64,000 bases of DNA from Streptomyces erythrochromogenes (GCF_036170895.1 NZ_CP108036.1:806001-870000); one strand, 5' to 3'; positions 15,570 to 24,627 are shown, counted from the stretch's first letter. Notes: generated by a model not told the origin, from the letters alone. Made by a program: numbers and translations.

Positions 15570-16538
15570 ATGACGTTCCGCTCGAGTCCGATCCCGCCCG
15601 GCGTCCTCACGGCCGGCGCCGTCACCTTCACGGTGTTCGCCTGGGCCTCCGCCTTCGTCTCCATCCGCAGCGCGGGCGCCGCGTACTCCCCTGGCGCCCT
15701 GGCCCTCGGCCGGCTGCTGGCCGCCTCGCTGGTGCTCGGCGTCCTGCTCCTGGTCCGCCGCCAGGGCCTGCCGCCCCGCGAGGCCTGGCGCGGGATCGTG
15801 GTCTCCGGCGTGGTGTGGTTCTGCGGCTACACGATCGCACTGAACTGGGGTGAGCGGCTGGTCGACGCCGGGACGGCCTCCCTGCTCGTGAACACCGGGC
15901 CCATCCTCATGGCGCTGCTCGCGGCCCGCCTCCTCGGCGAGGCGCTGCCGCCGCGCCTGCTGGCGGGCATGGCCGTCTCCTTCGTCGGAGCGGTGGTCGT
16001 GGGCCTGTCCATGTCCTCCGGGAACGGCGGCTCCACCTCGCTCCTCGGCGTCGTCCTCTGCCTGCTCGCGGCGGTGGCCTACGCGACCGGGGTCATCGCC
16101 CAGAAGCCCGCCCTCTCCTACGGCACGCCCCTGCAGATCACCGCGTACAGCTGCATGACGGGCGCCGTGGTCTGCCTGCCCTTCACGGGGCAGCTGCTCG
16201 ACGAACTCCCCCGGGCACCCGCCTCCGCGACCCTGAACATGGTCTACCTGGGCGTGGTCCCCACCGCCCTCGCCTTCACCACGTGGACCTACGCCCTGGC
16301 GCGCATGCCCGCCGGCCGGCTGGGCGCGACGACGTACGCGGTCCCGGCCATCGTCGTCCTGCTGAGCTGGGCCCTGCTGGCCGAGGTACCGGCCTGGCTG
16401 ACGCTCCTCGGCGGGCTGCTGTGCCTGGCCGGTGTGGCGGTCTCCCGGTACGCACCGCGCACCCCGCGCACTCCGCCCACCCCTCCGACTCCCGTCGACG
16501 GCACTCCACTCGCTCCCACGAAAGGCAACCGCACATGA
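15570..16538 (+). CDS. EamA-family (DMT superfamily) transporter
   Basis: The 322-residue protein has ten predicted membrane helices in two EamA repeats. The first runs from GAVTFTVFAWASAFVSIRSAGA to about residue 145; the second starts at LLGVVLCLLAAVAYATGVIAQK. Members usually export metabolites such as amino acids or act as drug/metabolite transporters. The C-terminal 35 residues are Pro/Thr-rich and cytoplasmic. The gene overlaps the PanE-like gene (ATGA), and a palindromic operator lies directly upstream. Together these suggest repression by the ArsR-type protein and joint expression with an oxidoreductase. Confidence 0.9.
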   Translation: MTFRSSPIPPGVLTAGAVTFTVFAWASAFVSIRSAGAAYSPGALALGRLLAASLVLGVLLLVRRQGLPPREAWRGIVVSGVVWFCGYTIALNWGERLVDAGTASLLVNTGPILMALLAARLLGEALPPRLLAGMAVSFVGAVVVGLSMSSGNGGSTSLLGVVLCLLAAVAYATGVIAQKPALSYGTPLQITAYSCMTGAVVCLPFTGQLLDELPRAPASATLNMVYLGVVPTALAFTTWTYALARMPAGRLGATTYAVPAIVVLLSWALLAEVPAWLTLLGGLLCLAGVAVSRYAPRTPRTPPTPPTPVDGTPLAPTKGNRT

Positions 16539-17464
16539 GGATCCTCACGGTCGGCGCCGGCGCCGTCGGCGGCTTCTTCGGCGCCCGGCTCGCGGAAGCC
16601 GGCCAGGACGTCTCCTTCCTGGTCCGCCCCGCCCGCGCGAGGGCCCTGCTGGCCCGCGGCCTGCGGATCGAGGGCCAGGGGGAAAAGCTCCACCTCGCCC
16701 CGAAGCTCGTGACGGCCGACGCCCCGGGCGGTCCCTACGACCTGGTCCTGCTCTCCGTGAAGGCGACCGGCCTGCACCCGGCGCTGGCCGACATCGGACC
16801 GGCCGTCGGCCCGGAGACGGCCGTGGTGCCGCTGCTCAACGGGGTGTCCCACCTCGACGCGCTCGTCGCGCGCCTCGGCGCCGGGGCCGTCCTCGGCGGG
16901 GTCGCGAAGGTGGTCACCACCCTGGACGAAGAGGGCGACATCCTCCGCATGGCGCCGCCCGCTGTCATCCTGACCGGCGAGACCGATGCCCGCCCCTCGG
17001 CCCGCGTGGCCGCGATCCGTACGGTCCTGACCCAGGCGGGCATCGACTCGCCGGACACCGGGGACATCGTCGCCGCCATGTGGCACAAGTGGGTCTTCAT
17101 CTCCACCCTGGTCGCCGTCACCTGCCTGATGCGCGGCACGGTCGGGGAGGTGAACGCCGTTCCGGGCGGGGCGGCCCTCGGGGCGTCCCTGCTCGCCGAG
17201 GCGGCAGCAGTGTCCGCGGCTGCCGGACATCCGGTGCCCGAGGCCGAGCTGGCCTTCACCACGGCGACGGTCACCGCCCCCGGCTCCCCCCTCACCCCGT
17301 CCCTCTACCGGGACCTGGTCGCCGGATCGCCGACGGAGGCCGACCACGTCCTGACCGACCTCACCGTCCGGGCCCGTGCGCTGGGGGTGGCCACTCCCCT
17401 GCTGGACCTCGCCGCCCTCCACCTGCGCGTCCACGAGCACCGCCTGGCCGCGGGACGCCCCTGA
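16535..17464 (+). CDS. 2-dehydropantoate 2-reductase family protein (PanE/ApbA-like)
   Basis: The 309-residue protein has an N-terminal Rossmann fold with the NADPH motif GAGAVGGFFGARLAEAG and the strand DLVLLSVKA. The central PLLNGVSHLDALVARLG and the C-terminal helical domain with MWHKWVFISTLVAVTCLM match ketopantoate reductases, including the conserved Lys in WHKW. The family reduces 2-ketopantoate to pantoate, but many paralogues reduce other 2-keto acids. Its translational coupling to an exporter and an ArsR-type repressor suggests a catabolic or detoxifying role rather than housekeeping coenzyme A synthesis. Confidence 0.88.
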   Translation: MRILTVGAGAVGGFFGARLAEAGQDVSFLVRPARARALLARGLRIEGQGEKLHLAPKLVTADAPGGPYDLVLLSVKATGLHPALADIGPAVGPETAVVPLLNGVSHLDALVARLGAGAVLGGVAKVVTTLDEEGDILRMAPPAVILTGETDARPSARVAAIRTVLTQAGIDSPDTGDIVAAMWHKWVFISTLVAVTCLMRGTVGEVNAVPGGAALGASLLAEAAAVSAAAGHPVPEAELAFTTATVTAPGSPLTPSLYRDLVAGSPTEADHVLTDLTVRARALGVATPLLDLAALHLRVHEHRLAAGRP

Positions 17465-17576
17465 GGCCCACCGCGCGCAGCCTCCCGCCGCCGCCGCTCA
17501 CCCGGATGCCCCGTCCAGTGGGCATCCGGGCCGCCGGGCCGTTGACTGGAAGGCCCGGAACACCCTTGGAGGCGTG

Positions 17577-18083
17577 GTGGCGACGGTCGCGTGGACGCGT
17601 GGTGCGGCAGGTGTGGTGCTGGCGGCGCTGGCGCTCGGCGCCGCGGGCTGTTCGGGCGGGGACGGCAACCCGTCCGGTGCCGTGTCCAGTGCCGCGTCCG
17701 CGGTGAGGTCGGCGGGCGAGGCCGTATCCTCGGCCGCCTCCGAGGCGGCGAAGGCCGCCGAGTCCGCGGCCGCCGTCGCCAAGGACAAGCTCGCCGAGGT
17801 CAAGAACGGGGTCAACGCCAAGGACCAGGTGTCCCTGGGCACCGTGGCCACCGACACGGACGGGTACACGACGGTCCCCGTGACCGTGCGGAACACCGAC
17901 GACGCCACGAAGTCCTTCGCGGTGCAGGTCGAGTTCAAGGACGAGAGCGGCAACCTCGTCGACACCGTGGTCGTGACGGTCTCCGACGTCGCCGGCAAGG
18001 GCACCGGACAGGGCGCGGCCCGCAGTACGCACAAGCTGTCCGGCACCGTGACGGCGCAGACCGGCACGGCCCTGCGCTACTGA
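17577..18083 (+). CDS. Lipoprotein with FxLYD-like C-terminal domain
   Basis: The protein has about 168 residues. A signal peptide ends in a lipobox (LGAAGCSGG), so Cys about 20 is probably lipidated. An Ala/Ser/Lys-rich helical stalk follows ([20 protein letters not shown]), and then an immunoglobulin-like domain ([20 protein letters not shown]) of the FxLYD type. Two adjacent GTG codons are possible starts; the second has the better distance from GGAGG. It is probably a cell-surface protein of unknown role. The gene is directly followed by a 5'-truncated cobalamin-binding protein remnant. Confidence 0.75.
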   Translation: MATVAWTRGAAGVVLAALALGAAGCSGGDGNPSGAVSSAASAVRSAGEAVSSAASEAAKAAESAAAVAKDKLAEVKNGVNAKDQVSLGTVATDTDGYTTVPVTVRNTDDATKSFAVQVEFKDESGNLVDTVVVTVSDVAGKGTGQGAARSTHKLSGTVTAQTGTALRY

Positions 18084-18829
18084 GGCCCCGACAGGTCACG
18101 CAGACCACCGGAGGGTCCTCGCTCTACGCCCTCGACACCGGGGCGCTGGCCGCGCTCGCGCCCGACGTGATCCTCACCCAGGACCTGTGCGACGTGTGCG
18201 CCGTGTCGTACTCGGCGGTGTCGGGCGCGGTGCGCGTCCTGGAGGGCGAGGCCCGTGTGCTCAGCCTGGAGCCGAGGACCCTGGACGACGTACTGGACTG
18301 CCTGGTGCGGGTGGGACGGCTGCTCGGCGTGGAGGAGACCGCACGCGAGGGCCGCGCCGGACTGGCGGCCCGGCTGGCGGCGGTCCGCGCCCGCACGACC
18401 GGCCTGCCGCGGCCCCGGGTGGTGGCCCTCGAATGGCTGGATCCGCTCTGGCCCGCGGGGCACTGGGTACCCGAGCAGATCGCGTGCGCGGGCGGGCAGC
18501 CGCTGCTCGCGTCGCCTGGCGAGCACACCGGCCCCATGGAGTGGGACGCCGTGGTCGCGGCCGACCCCGAGGTGCTGCTGGTCCTGCCGTGCGGATTCGG
18601 TCCGGAACGCACCCTGCGGGAGCGCGAGGTGCTGACCGGGCTCCCCGGCTGGAAGGACCTGGCGGCGGTACGGCGCGACGAGGTCTGGGTCCTGGACGGC
18701 CCGGCCCACTTCAACCGTCCGGGACCGCGCGTGGTGCGGGGCGCCGAGGTGCTGGCGCACGTCCTGCACGGCGAGCGGGCGGGGGCTCCGGTGACCCCCG
18801 GGGAGGCGCGGCGGCTGACCGGCGGCTGA
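18084..18829 (+). pseudogene. 5'-truncated cobalamin-binding (BtuF-like) ABC substrate-binding protein
   Basis: From about 18110 the frame reads [20 protein letters not shown] then [16 protein letters not shown]. This is the middle of a BtuF-like periplasmic-binding fold of the kind annotated as cobalamin-binding protein. It continues intact through [20 protein letters not shown] and [10 protein letters not shown] to the end. The N-terminal lobe (roughly 70-90 residues in full-length relatives) and any ATG or GTG start with a ribosome site are missing; the frame abuts the stop of the preceding lipoprotein. Codon quality remains high, so the loss looks recent. No transporter genes adjoin. An unusual internal start producing a single-lobe protein cannot be excluded. 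Confidence 0.75.
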
Positions 18830-18914
18830 CCCGCGGGGTCCTGCGGCCGTCGTTTACCGGCCGTACGCGTCCAGAGGGGGGCGGAGCAGCGGGCCGCGCG
18901 CTAACCTCCCCGCC

Positions 18915-20000
18915 ATGATTGACATGGACATGCACTGCACGGGCTTCCGGCGCCGCCCGGCCGGTGGGCTCCGCAGGGGCCACGCCCGGCGCACCCTGGT
19001 GGGTCTCCTCCTGCTGGCACTGCTGGGTACGGCGACCACGGCGACGGCCTCGACCGCCCCGACCGCCCCCACCGCGCCGGCGGCCGCGTCCGGCGCACCG
19101 ACCGAGCCCGCGGCCGCTCGCTGGGGCGACCGGCGCCTCGACGAGGTCTCCTTCCTGACCACCCACAACGCCTTCACCAACTACGAGGACTCCCGCTGGA
19201 GTTCGGTCAACCAGTCCGAATCGGTACGCGGCCAGCTCGAAGGCGGCGTGCGCGGCCTCAGCCTGGACACCCACTGGTACGAGCGCAGCACCTGGCTGTG
19301 CGTCATCAGCTTCGGGAGCGACTGCTATCCCAGCGACGTGTACCTGTGCCACGGCGAATGCAAGACCTTCGCCGGTGCCACGTACGCCCTGCCGCGCCAG
19401 TCCTTCCACGGCACGATGCAGACCGTGGTGGACTTCCTCGCCGCCCACCCCCAGGAGGTCGTGACCGTCTTCCTGGAGGACTACGTGAGCGCCGACCAGC
19501 TGCGGCAGTCCCTCGGCCGGGTCCGGGGGCTGTCCGACATGGTGTTCCGGCCCGACGAGTGGGGCGTACGGCAGAACGGATGGCCGAAGGTCGCCGACCT
19601 CGTCACCTCCGGCAAGCGGCTGCTGATCTTCTCCGACCGGTCCGACCGCGAGGACCTGGGCGTCATGTACGACAGGTCGTGGACCGTGAGCAACTTCTGG
19701 AGCCTCGGGGACCTGGGCAACGACCTGACGTGCGTCAGCCGCTGGTCCGACCTGCCCCTGGACCGGCAGGAGCCGGGCTTCCGGCGCCTGTTCACGATGA
19801 GCCACCACCGCAACGTGCCCACCGTGCTGACGGCGGCCCTGGACAACGGCGCGAAGCTGCGGAACCGCATCGCCGAGCAGTGCCGGCCCGCGGCCGGGGG
19901 CCGCGACCCGAACTTCGTCTCGGTCGACTTCCACCGCCTGTCGGACGGCAGCGGCCACACCCCCGCCTCCATCGTCGGCGAGCTCAACGCCAGGCCGTAG
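18915..20000 (+). CDS. Secreted PI-PLC X-domain protein
   Basis: The 361-residue exported protein starts with a basic region and a hydrophobic signal (TLVGLLLLALLGTATTATA), then an Ala/Pro/Thr-rich linker. The catalytic X-box begins LDEVSFLTTHNAFTNYED, with the THNAF histidine (about His83) used for phosphate transfer. RGLSLDTHWYE would supply the second His and metal or substrate contacts. The sequence GDCYPSDVYLCHGECKT-like segment is Cys-rich, consistent with an extracellular location. Bacterial members cleave phosphatidylinositol or GPI-like head groups, or act as Ca-independent phosphodiesterases. No neighbour suggests a specific substrate. Confidence 0.88.
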   Translation: MIDMDMHCTGFRRRPAGGLRRGHARRTLVGLLLLALLGTATTATASTAPTAPTAPAAASGAPTEPAAARWGDRRLDEVSFLTTHNAFTNYEDSRWSSVNQSESVRGQLEGGVRGLSLDTHWYERSTWLCVISFGSDCYPSDVYLCHGECKTFAGATYALPRQSFHGTMQTVVDFLAAHPQEVVTVFLEDYVSADQLRQSLGRVRGLSDMVFRPDEWGVRQNGWPKVADLVTSGKRLLIFSDRSDREDLGVMYDRSWTVSNFWSLGDLGNDLTCVSRWSDLPLDRQEPGFRRLFTMSHHRNVPTVLTAALDNGAKLRNRIAEQCRPAAGGRDPNFVSVDFHRLSDGSGHTPASIVGELNARP

Positions 20001-20111
20001 ACGGGGTCGTGCGCCCTACCGGGCACGGCCGGGTTCGGGCAGGATGACCCGGCGCACCGCAGGGCGCTCACGGCGGCGCCCGCCCGGCCGACCGTGATCC
20101 GGAGGTCCCCT

Positions 20112-21341
20112 TTGACGTGGCACGACGACCAGGCCCGGCGTGACGAGCTCTACCGCGACCCGTACCCGCTGTACGACCGCGCCCGCCGGGCCGAGGGGCT
20201 GACGTACGTGCCCGAGTTCGACGCGTGGCTGGTCGCGCGCAACCGCGAGGTGCGGGAGGTGCTCCTGCGCGCGGAGGACTTCTCCTCCGCGAACTCCCTG
20301 CTGCCGGACGTCCCGCTCTCGGAGGCGGCGCTGGGTGTCCTGCCGCGCGGGTTCGGGCCCCGGCCCACGGTCGTGTCCTCGGACGGCGCCGCCCACCGCC
20401 GGCACCGGGCCCCGCTGAACCGGGGTCTGTCCGCCGCGCGGGTGGCGGCGCTGGTTCCTCACGTCCGCTCGTACGCCGTGGAGCTGGTGGACGGCTTCGC
20501 GGCGGACGGGTCCGCGGAACTGGTCGGGGCGTACGCGCAGCGGCTGCCGGGGATGGTGGTCGGGAGGCTGATCGGGCTGGACCCCGCCGATGTGCCCGCG
20601 GCCGTGCACGGCGGCTACCGCGCCGAGGAACTGCTGTTCCGGCCGCTGTCTCCGGAGGGCCAGGCGGCCGCCGCAGAGGACGTGGTCGCGCTCCAGCACC
20701 TGCTGGACGGGTACGTGCGCGACCGGCGCGCCCACCCCCGGGACGACCTGTGCTCGGTCATGGTGGCCGCCCTCGCCCCCGGTACGGGCGAGCTCACCCT
20801 GGAGCAGCGCCACGAGCTGGTGACGAGCCTGCAGAACCTGCTGATCGCCGGATTCCTCACCACCGGCGCCCTCATCGGCACCGCACTGCTGCACCTGCTC
20901 GAAGACGACCGGCGGCAGTGGCGGATGCTCTGCGCCGATCCCTCGCTGATCCCGGCGGCGGTGGAGGAGGCCGCCCGTCACGACACCGCCATCCAGGCCT
21001 TCCGGCGGACCACCACCCGCCCGGTGACCCTGGGCGGTACGGAACTGCCCGCCGGGGCCGCCGTCCTGGTGGCGTACGGTGCGGCCAACCGCGACGAGGA
21101 GCGGTACGAGCGGGCCGGCGAGTTCGACATCACGCGCCCCGTGAACCGGCAGCACCTCGCCTTCGGGCACGGCCCGCACGGCTGCCCCGGATCCCGGCTG
21201 GCGCGCGAACAACTCCGCCTCACGCTCGAACTGCTGACGAGCCGCATGCCGGGGCTGCGGCCGGCCCCCGGCCGTCCGCGGCCGCGGATGCGGCCCACCC
21301 TGATCCACCGGTCGCCGGAGGCGCTGCACGTGACCTGGTGA
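20112..21341 (+). CDS. Cytochrome P450
   Basis: The 409-residue haem monooxygenase has the Cys-ligand loop FGHGPHGCPGSRLA (Cys about 358) and the K-helix ExxR (EEAARHD) intact. The I-helix reads LLIAGFLTTGALIG, where the usual Glu/Asp before Thr-Thr is Leu, so the acid-alcohol pair for proton delivery is altered. I chose TTG because GGAGGT lies six bases before it; a GTG 18 bp upstream would put that site inside the gene. No ferredoxin or biosynthetic genes adjoin. The substrate is unknown. Confidence 0.9.
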   Translation: MTWHDDQARRDELYRDPYPLYDRARRAEGLTYVPEFDAWLVARNREVREVLLRAEDFSSANSLLPDVPLSEAALGVLPRGFGPRPTVVSSDGAAHRRHRAPLNRGLSAARVAALVPHVRSYAVELVDGFAADGSAELVGAYAQRLPGMVVGRLIGLDPADVPAAVHGGYRAEELLFRPLSPEGQAAAAEDVVALQHLLDGYVRDRRAHPRDDLCSVMVAALAPGTGELTLEQRHELVTSLQNLLIAGFLTTGALIGTALLHLLEDDRRQWRMLCADPSLIPAAVEEAARHDTAIQAFRRTTTRPVTLGGTELPAGAAVLVAYGAANRDEERYERAGEFDITRPVNRQHLAFGHGPHGCPGSRLAREQLRLTLELLTSRMPGLRPAPGRPRPRMRPTLIHRSPEALHVTW

Positions 21342-21546
21342 ACAGGAGCGGGCGAGGCCGTGTCCGGGGCTCCGGTTGTTTCCGGAACATGGCAGTCGCG
21401 TGGCAGGTCCGCCGGGATCCGGCCGGAGTGCCCCGCGGGTGCCTACCATCCCCGGCATGGCTCCGGCGTCGCGTGCCGTACCGCACCCCGTGCGGCGCGC
21501 CGCCGGGCCTCCCCTCCGCTCCCCCACGCCAAGGACCAGGTCCGCC

Positions 21547-22101
21547 ATGAGCGTCCCCACCTCACTCGACGTCGAGCAGGCGCGTCCGCGGCTGCGCGAG
21601 CTGACCGTCGTCGACGTCCGCACGCCGGGCGAGTTCGCCTCCGGCCACCTCCCGAACGCCCTCAACGTGCCCCTGGACCGGCTCGTGCGGAGCCTGCCGG
21701 AGCTGCGGCCGGCCGCCGACCGCAGCCCGCTGCTGATCGTGTGCGCCTCGGGAGCCCGCTCGGACAGCGCGGTCCGAACCCTGTCGTCCCACGGCATCCC
21801 CGCGTCGAGCCTCGCAGGCGGCACGGAGGCCTGGGCGGCCGGCGGCCACGCCCTGGAGTACCCCGGCGGCGGCGCCCGGCCGCGGGCCGTGTGGGCGATG
21901 GAACGCCAGGTCCGCTTGGCTGCGGGCTCCCTCGTGCTGCTCGGTCTGCTCCTCGGGCTGCTCCTCCACCCGGCCTTCTCGCTGCTGTCCGCGGCGATCG
22001 GGGGCGGGCTGGTCTTCTCCGCGCTCACCGGGACCTGCGGGATGGCGGTCGTACTCGGCAGGCTTGCGTTCAACCGGCGCGGTGCCGGAGTACGGCCCTG
22101 A
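21547..22101 (+). CDS. Rhodanese domain fused to DUF2892 membrane segments
   Basis: The protein has 184 residues. The rhodanese domain runs from DVEQARPRLRELTVVDVRTPGEF to LAGGTEAWAAGG. Its active-site loop is VCASGARS, whose cysteine would carry a persulfide. It is followed by two hydrophobic helices (LVLLGLLLGLLLHPAFSLLSA and GGLVFSALTGTCGMAVVLG), the DUF2892 pattern that anchors such proteins to the membrane. The CGM cysteine in the second helix is typical of this family. A role in sulfane-sulfur handling or detoxification at the membrane is plausible. The ATG lacks a strong ribosome site; an upstream ATG at 21457 is possible but less well conserved in character. Confidence 0.85.
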   Translation: MSVPTSLDVEQARPRLRELTVVDVRTPGEFASGHLPNALNVPLDRLVRSLPELRPAADRSPLLIVCASGARSDSAVRTLSSHGIPASSLAGGTEAWAAGGHALEYPGGGARPRAVWAMERQVRLAAGSLVLLGLLLGLLLHPAFSLLSAAIGGGLVFSALTGTCGMAVVLGRLAFNRRGAGVRP

Positions 22102-22112
22102 AATCCGACTCC

Positions 22113-22135
22113 GAGGTCCGGACTGAGGTCCGGCC
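22113..22135 (+). repeat. Left arm of an imperfect 23-bp inverted repeat
   Basis: This 23-mer pairs with the reverse complement of 23472-23494 at 20 of 23 positions. It lies between the rhodanese gene and the EF-hand gene. The two arms bracket the EF-hand and class II amidotransferase genes. It contains an internal repeat of GAGGTCCGG. Confidence 0.5.
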
Positions 22136-22227
22136 CCGGGTGCGGCAACCTCCCGGGGGCCCGCAGCGTCCTTGCGTACAGGACCCGCCGGCCGAGACGG
22201 CGCGTGCACCGCGGAGAGGAACATGTG

Positions 22228-22479
22228 ATGAGTGAGAAGGCCCGTCGGTTGTTCGACGCCCTCGACCTCGACCAGGACGGCACCCTGACACGGGCCGAGG
22301 TCATCGGCGCCCTGCGCTCCAAGGGACCGACCCTCGCCGCGCAGGGGGCGATCCCCTTCTGGGGCGTGGGGGACACCGAGGAATCCTCGGCGCTCTTCGA
22401 CGCGGCCGACCAGAACGGGGACCGCGTGCTGAGCTTCGAGGAGTTCGCGGCCGTGGTCGACCGCCGCTTCGGCTGGTAG
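22228..22479 (+). CDS. EF-hand calcium-binding protein
   Basis: The 83-residue protein has two EF-hand loops. The first is DLDQDGTLTRAE (residues about 13-24) with all the canonical oxygen ligands. The second is DAADQNGDRVLSFEE, where the loop runs DQNGDRVLSFEE. The spacing of about 45 residues between loops matches calmodulin-like calerythrin-type or calcium-sensor proteins of Streptomyces. The ATG follows GGAGAGGA. Calcium binding is strongly implied; targets are not. It precedes the amidotransferase gene with a 156-bp gap and may be independent. Confidence 0.92.
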   Translation: MSEKARRLFDALDLDQDGTLTRAEVIGALRSKGPTLAAQGAIPFWGVGDTEESSALFDAADQNGDRVLSFEEFAAVVDRRFGW

Positions 22480-22635
22480 CCGCCGCAGCGTCCGGCGGGC
22501 GGCCGTCCCGCGTGCGGCGCCCGCCGGGCGGCGGGAGAATGGCAGGGGCGGCGGGGCGCCGACGCGGGCGGTTACGGCCCCGGCCGGCCCGCGGCACGGC
22601 CGACCGGACGGGGCGGACGAGTCAGGTGATCGCAC

Positions 22636-23478
22636 ATGTGCCGGTGGCTGGCGTATTCGGGAACCCCCGTGCTCCTCGACACCATCCTGTACAAACCCGC
22701 CCACTCGCTGATCGACCAGAGCCTCCACTCGAAGCTGGGCGTGGAGACGACCAACGGCGACGGCTTCGGCATCGGCTGGTATCCGGACGGCGGCAGCGGC
22801 GACGGCACGCCCGCCCTCATGAGGGACGTCGGTCCCGCATGGAACAACCGCAACCTGCGGGAGCTCTCGGACCACGTCACCTCCCCCGTGTTCTTCGCCC
22901 ACATCCGGGCGTCGACGGGTACGGCGGTTCAGCAGACGAACTGTCACCCGTTCCGGCACGGCCGGTGGATGTGGATGCACAACGGGGCCGTCGCCGGCTT
23001 CCACGCCATGCGGCGCGACCTCGCCCTGCTCGTCGACCCCGCGCTGTTCGGGGAGATCGAGGGGACGACGGACTCCGAGGTGATGTTCTACCTGGCGCTC
23101 ACCTTCGGCCTGGAGGAGGATCCTCCGGGCGCCGTCGCCAGGATGGTGGGGGTGGTGGAGCGGGTCGGCCGCGAGCACGGCGTGGAGTACCCCATGCAGA
23201 TGACGGTGGCCGTCACCAACGGGACCGCCGTGTGGGCCTTCCGCTACTCCAGCCAGGGCGCCTCGCGGTCGCTCTTCTACAGCAGCCGGGTGGACACGCT
23301 GCGCAGGCTGCACCCCGACATCCGCTTCCTCCAGGGCGTGTCCGACGAGACCCGCCTCGTGGTGTCCGAGCCCCTCGGCGATCTGCCCGGGGCGTGGAAC
23401 GAGGTGCCGGAGAGCAGTTACGGCGTCGTGCAGCCGGGTGAGGACGGGCTCTACCCCTTCACCCCGCTGGCGGCCTGA
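22636..23478 (+). CDS. Class II glutamine amidotransferase (EgtC/YafJ-like)
   Basis: The protein has 280 residues. The N-terminal nucleophile Cys2 is exposed in MCRWLAYSGTPV. TTNGDGFGIGWYPD and FFAHIRASTGTAVQQTNCHPF are the hallmark N-terminal-nucleophile hydrolase motifs, followed by WMWMHNGAVAGF. The family hydrolyses glutamine or gamma-glutamyl amides; EgtC removes glutamate in ergothioneine synthesis. No other ergothioneine genes are present here, so EgtC function is not supported by context. The 3' end overlaps the convergent MscS-type gene by 20 bases. Confidence 0.88.
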   Translation: MCRWLAYSGTPVLLDTILYKPAHSLIDQSLHSKLGVETTNGDGFGIGWYPDGGSGDGTPALMRDVGPAWNNRNLRELSDHVTSPVFFAHIRASTGTAVQQTNCHPFRHGRWMWMHNGAVAGFHAMRRDLALLVDPALFGEIEGTTDSEVMFYLALTFGLEEDPPGAVARMVGVVERVGREHGVEYPMQMTVAVTNGTAVWAFRYSSQGASRSLFYSSRVDTLRRLHPDIRFLQGVSDETRLVVSEPLGDLPGAWNEVPESSYGVVQPGEDGLYPFTPLAA

Positions 23479-24541
23479 CCTCCGTCCGGACTTCCGTGCG
23501 GGGCGACGGCACGGCGGTGGAGGTGGCGACGCGGGGCAGGGCGTAAGGGTGCTTCTCGGCGAGCCAGGCGACCAGTTGTTCGCGCACCTCACAGCGGGCG
23601 GTCCACAGCCGGTCCGGGTCCTTGGCGGTGACGATCGCCCGCACCACGATGGTGGTGGGGGTGGTGTCGGTGACGGACAGGTCCCAGGCGCGGCCGTCCC
23701 ACGCCTCGCAGCCGTCGAGGATCTCCTTCAGCTTCTCGCGCAGGAGGGCGACGGGTGCGGTGTGGTCGCAGTGGAGGAAGACCGTGCCGGTCATCTGGAT
23801 GCCGCCGCGGGACCAGTTCTCGAAGGGCCGGGAGGTGAAGTACGAGACGGGCATGGTGATCCGGCGCTCGTCCCAGGTGCGCACGGCGATCAGCGTGAGC
23901 GTCACCTCCTCGACCACGCCCCACTCCCCGTCGACGACGACGGTGTCGCCGATGCGCACCATGTCGCCGAACGCGATCTGGAACCCGGCGAAGACGTTGC
24001 CGAGGGTGGACTGGGCGGCCACGCCCGCGACGATGCCGATGATGCCGGCCGAGGCCAGGACGGACGTGCCGACGGCCCGGAAGGCGGGGAAGGTCAGCAG
24101 CATCGCGGCGGCCGCGACCACGGCGACGACGGCGGTGACGATCCTCCTGATGAGCGTCACCTGGGTGCGGACCCGGCGCACGCGTGAGGGGTCGCGGGTG
24201 CCCAGCGCGTAGCGGGCGTAGGAGGATTCGACCACGGCGGAGGCGACGCCGACGACGCACCACGCGCCCGCCCCGATCAGGACGAGCGTCAGGGTCCGGC
24301 CCACGGCGGCCTCGTGGTCGCGCAGTGGCTGCCATTCGATCTGGCGGTACGCCCCGCGCAGCACGGCGGTGAACAGCAGCACCCGCACGGACGGCCCGCA
24401 GCGGCGCAGCATGTTCCACAGTGGTGTCTCGGGGTGGCGGGCGTCCGCCCGCCGCAGCAGGAGGTCGGCGAGGCGGCCCACGACGAGGGTGAGAAGGACG
24501 GAGCCGCCCAGGACGGCCAGCAGTCGGACGAAACTGTTCAT
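23459..24541 (-). CDS. Mechanosensitive channel, MscS family
   Basis: The 360-residue membrane protein has an N-terminal helix (LAVLGGSVLLTLVVGRLADLLL) and further helices near residues 85-105, 130-155 and 160-185. The pore-lining MscS helix is recognised in GIIGIVAGVAAQSTLGNVFA. The beta domain follows with AFGDMVRIGDTVVVDGEWGVVEEV, and a C-terminal alpha/beta domain. It would open under membrane tension to release osmolytes. The C-terminal tail has a TEVRTEVRPPAG repeat that corresponds to one arm of the inverted repeat. The gene is downstream of the SigB-type sigma gene in the same direction (about 86 bp gap). Confidence 0.9.
   Translation of the reverse strand: MNSFVRLLAVLGGSVLLTLVVGRLADLLLRRADARHPETPLWNMLRRCGPSVRVLLFTAVLRGAYRQIEWQPLRDHEAAVGRTLTLVLIGAGAWCVVGVASAVVESSYARYALGTRDPSRVRRVRTQVTLIRRIVTAVVAVVAAAAMLLTFPAFRAVGTSVLASAGIIGIVAGVAAQSTLGNVFAGFQIAFGDMVRIGDTVVVDGEWGVVEEVTLTLIAVRTWDERRITMPVSYFTSRPFENWSRGGIQMTGTVFLHCDHTAPVALLREKLKEILDGCEAWDGRAWDLSVTDTTPTTIVVRAIVTAKDPDRLWTARCEVREQLVAWLAEKHPYALPRVATSTAVPSPRTEVRTEVRPPAG
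23472..23494 (-). repeat. Right arm of the imperfect 23-bp inverted repeat
   Basis: This is the inverted counterpart of 22113-22135. It lies across the stop of the amidotransferase gene and the last codons of the MscS-type gene, so part of the similarity could reflect coding constraint. Confidence 0.45.
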
Positions 24542-24627
24542 GACTCCCCGGTGTCTGGTCTCGGGAACGGGTCGGGGCGGCCGGGCGCAGTTGGGCGCCC
24601 GGCCCCCTGAGGTCCTCGGACCGCGGG

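Noticed and set aside
22636..23478. Ergothioneine biosynthesis via EgtC
   Set aside because: Only the amidotransferase is present; egtA, egtB and egtD are not seen, so the generic family name is safer.
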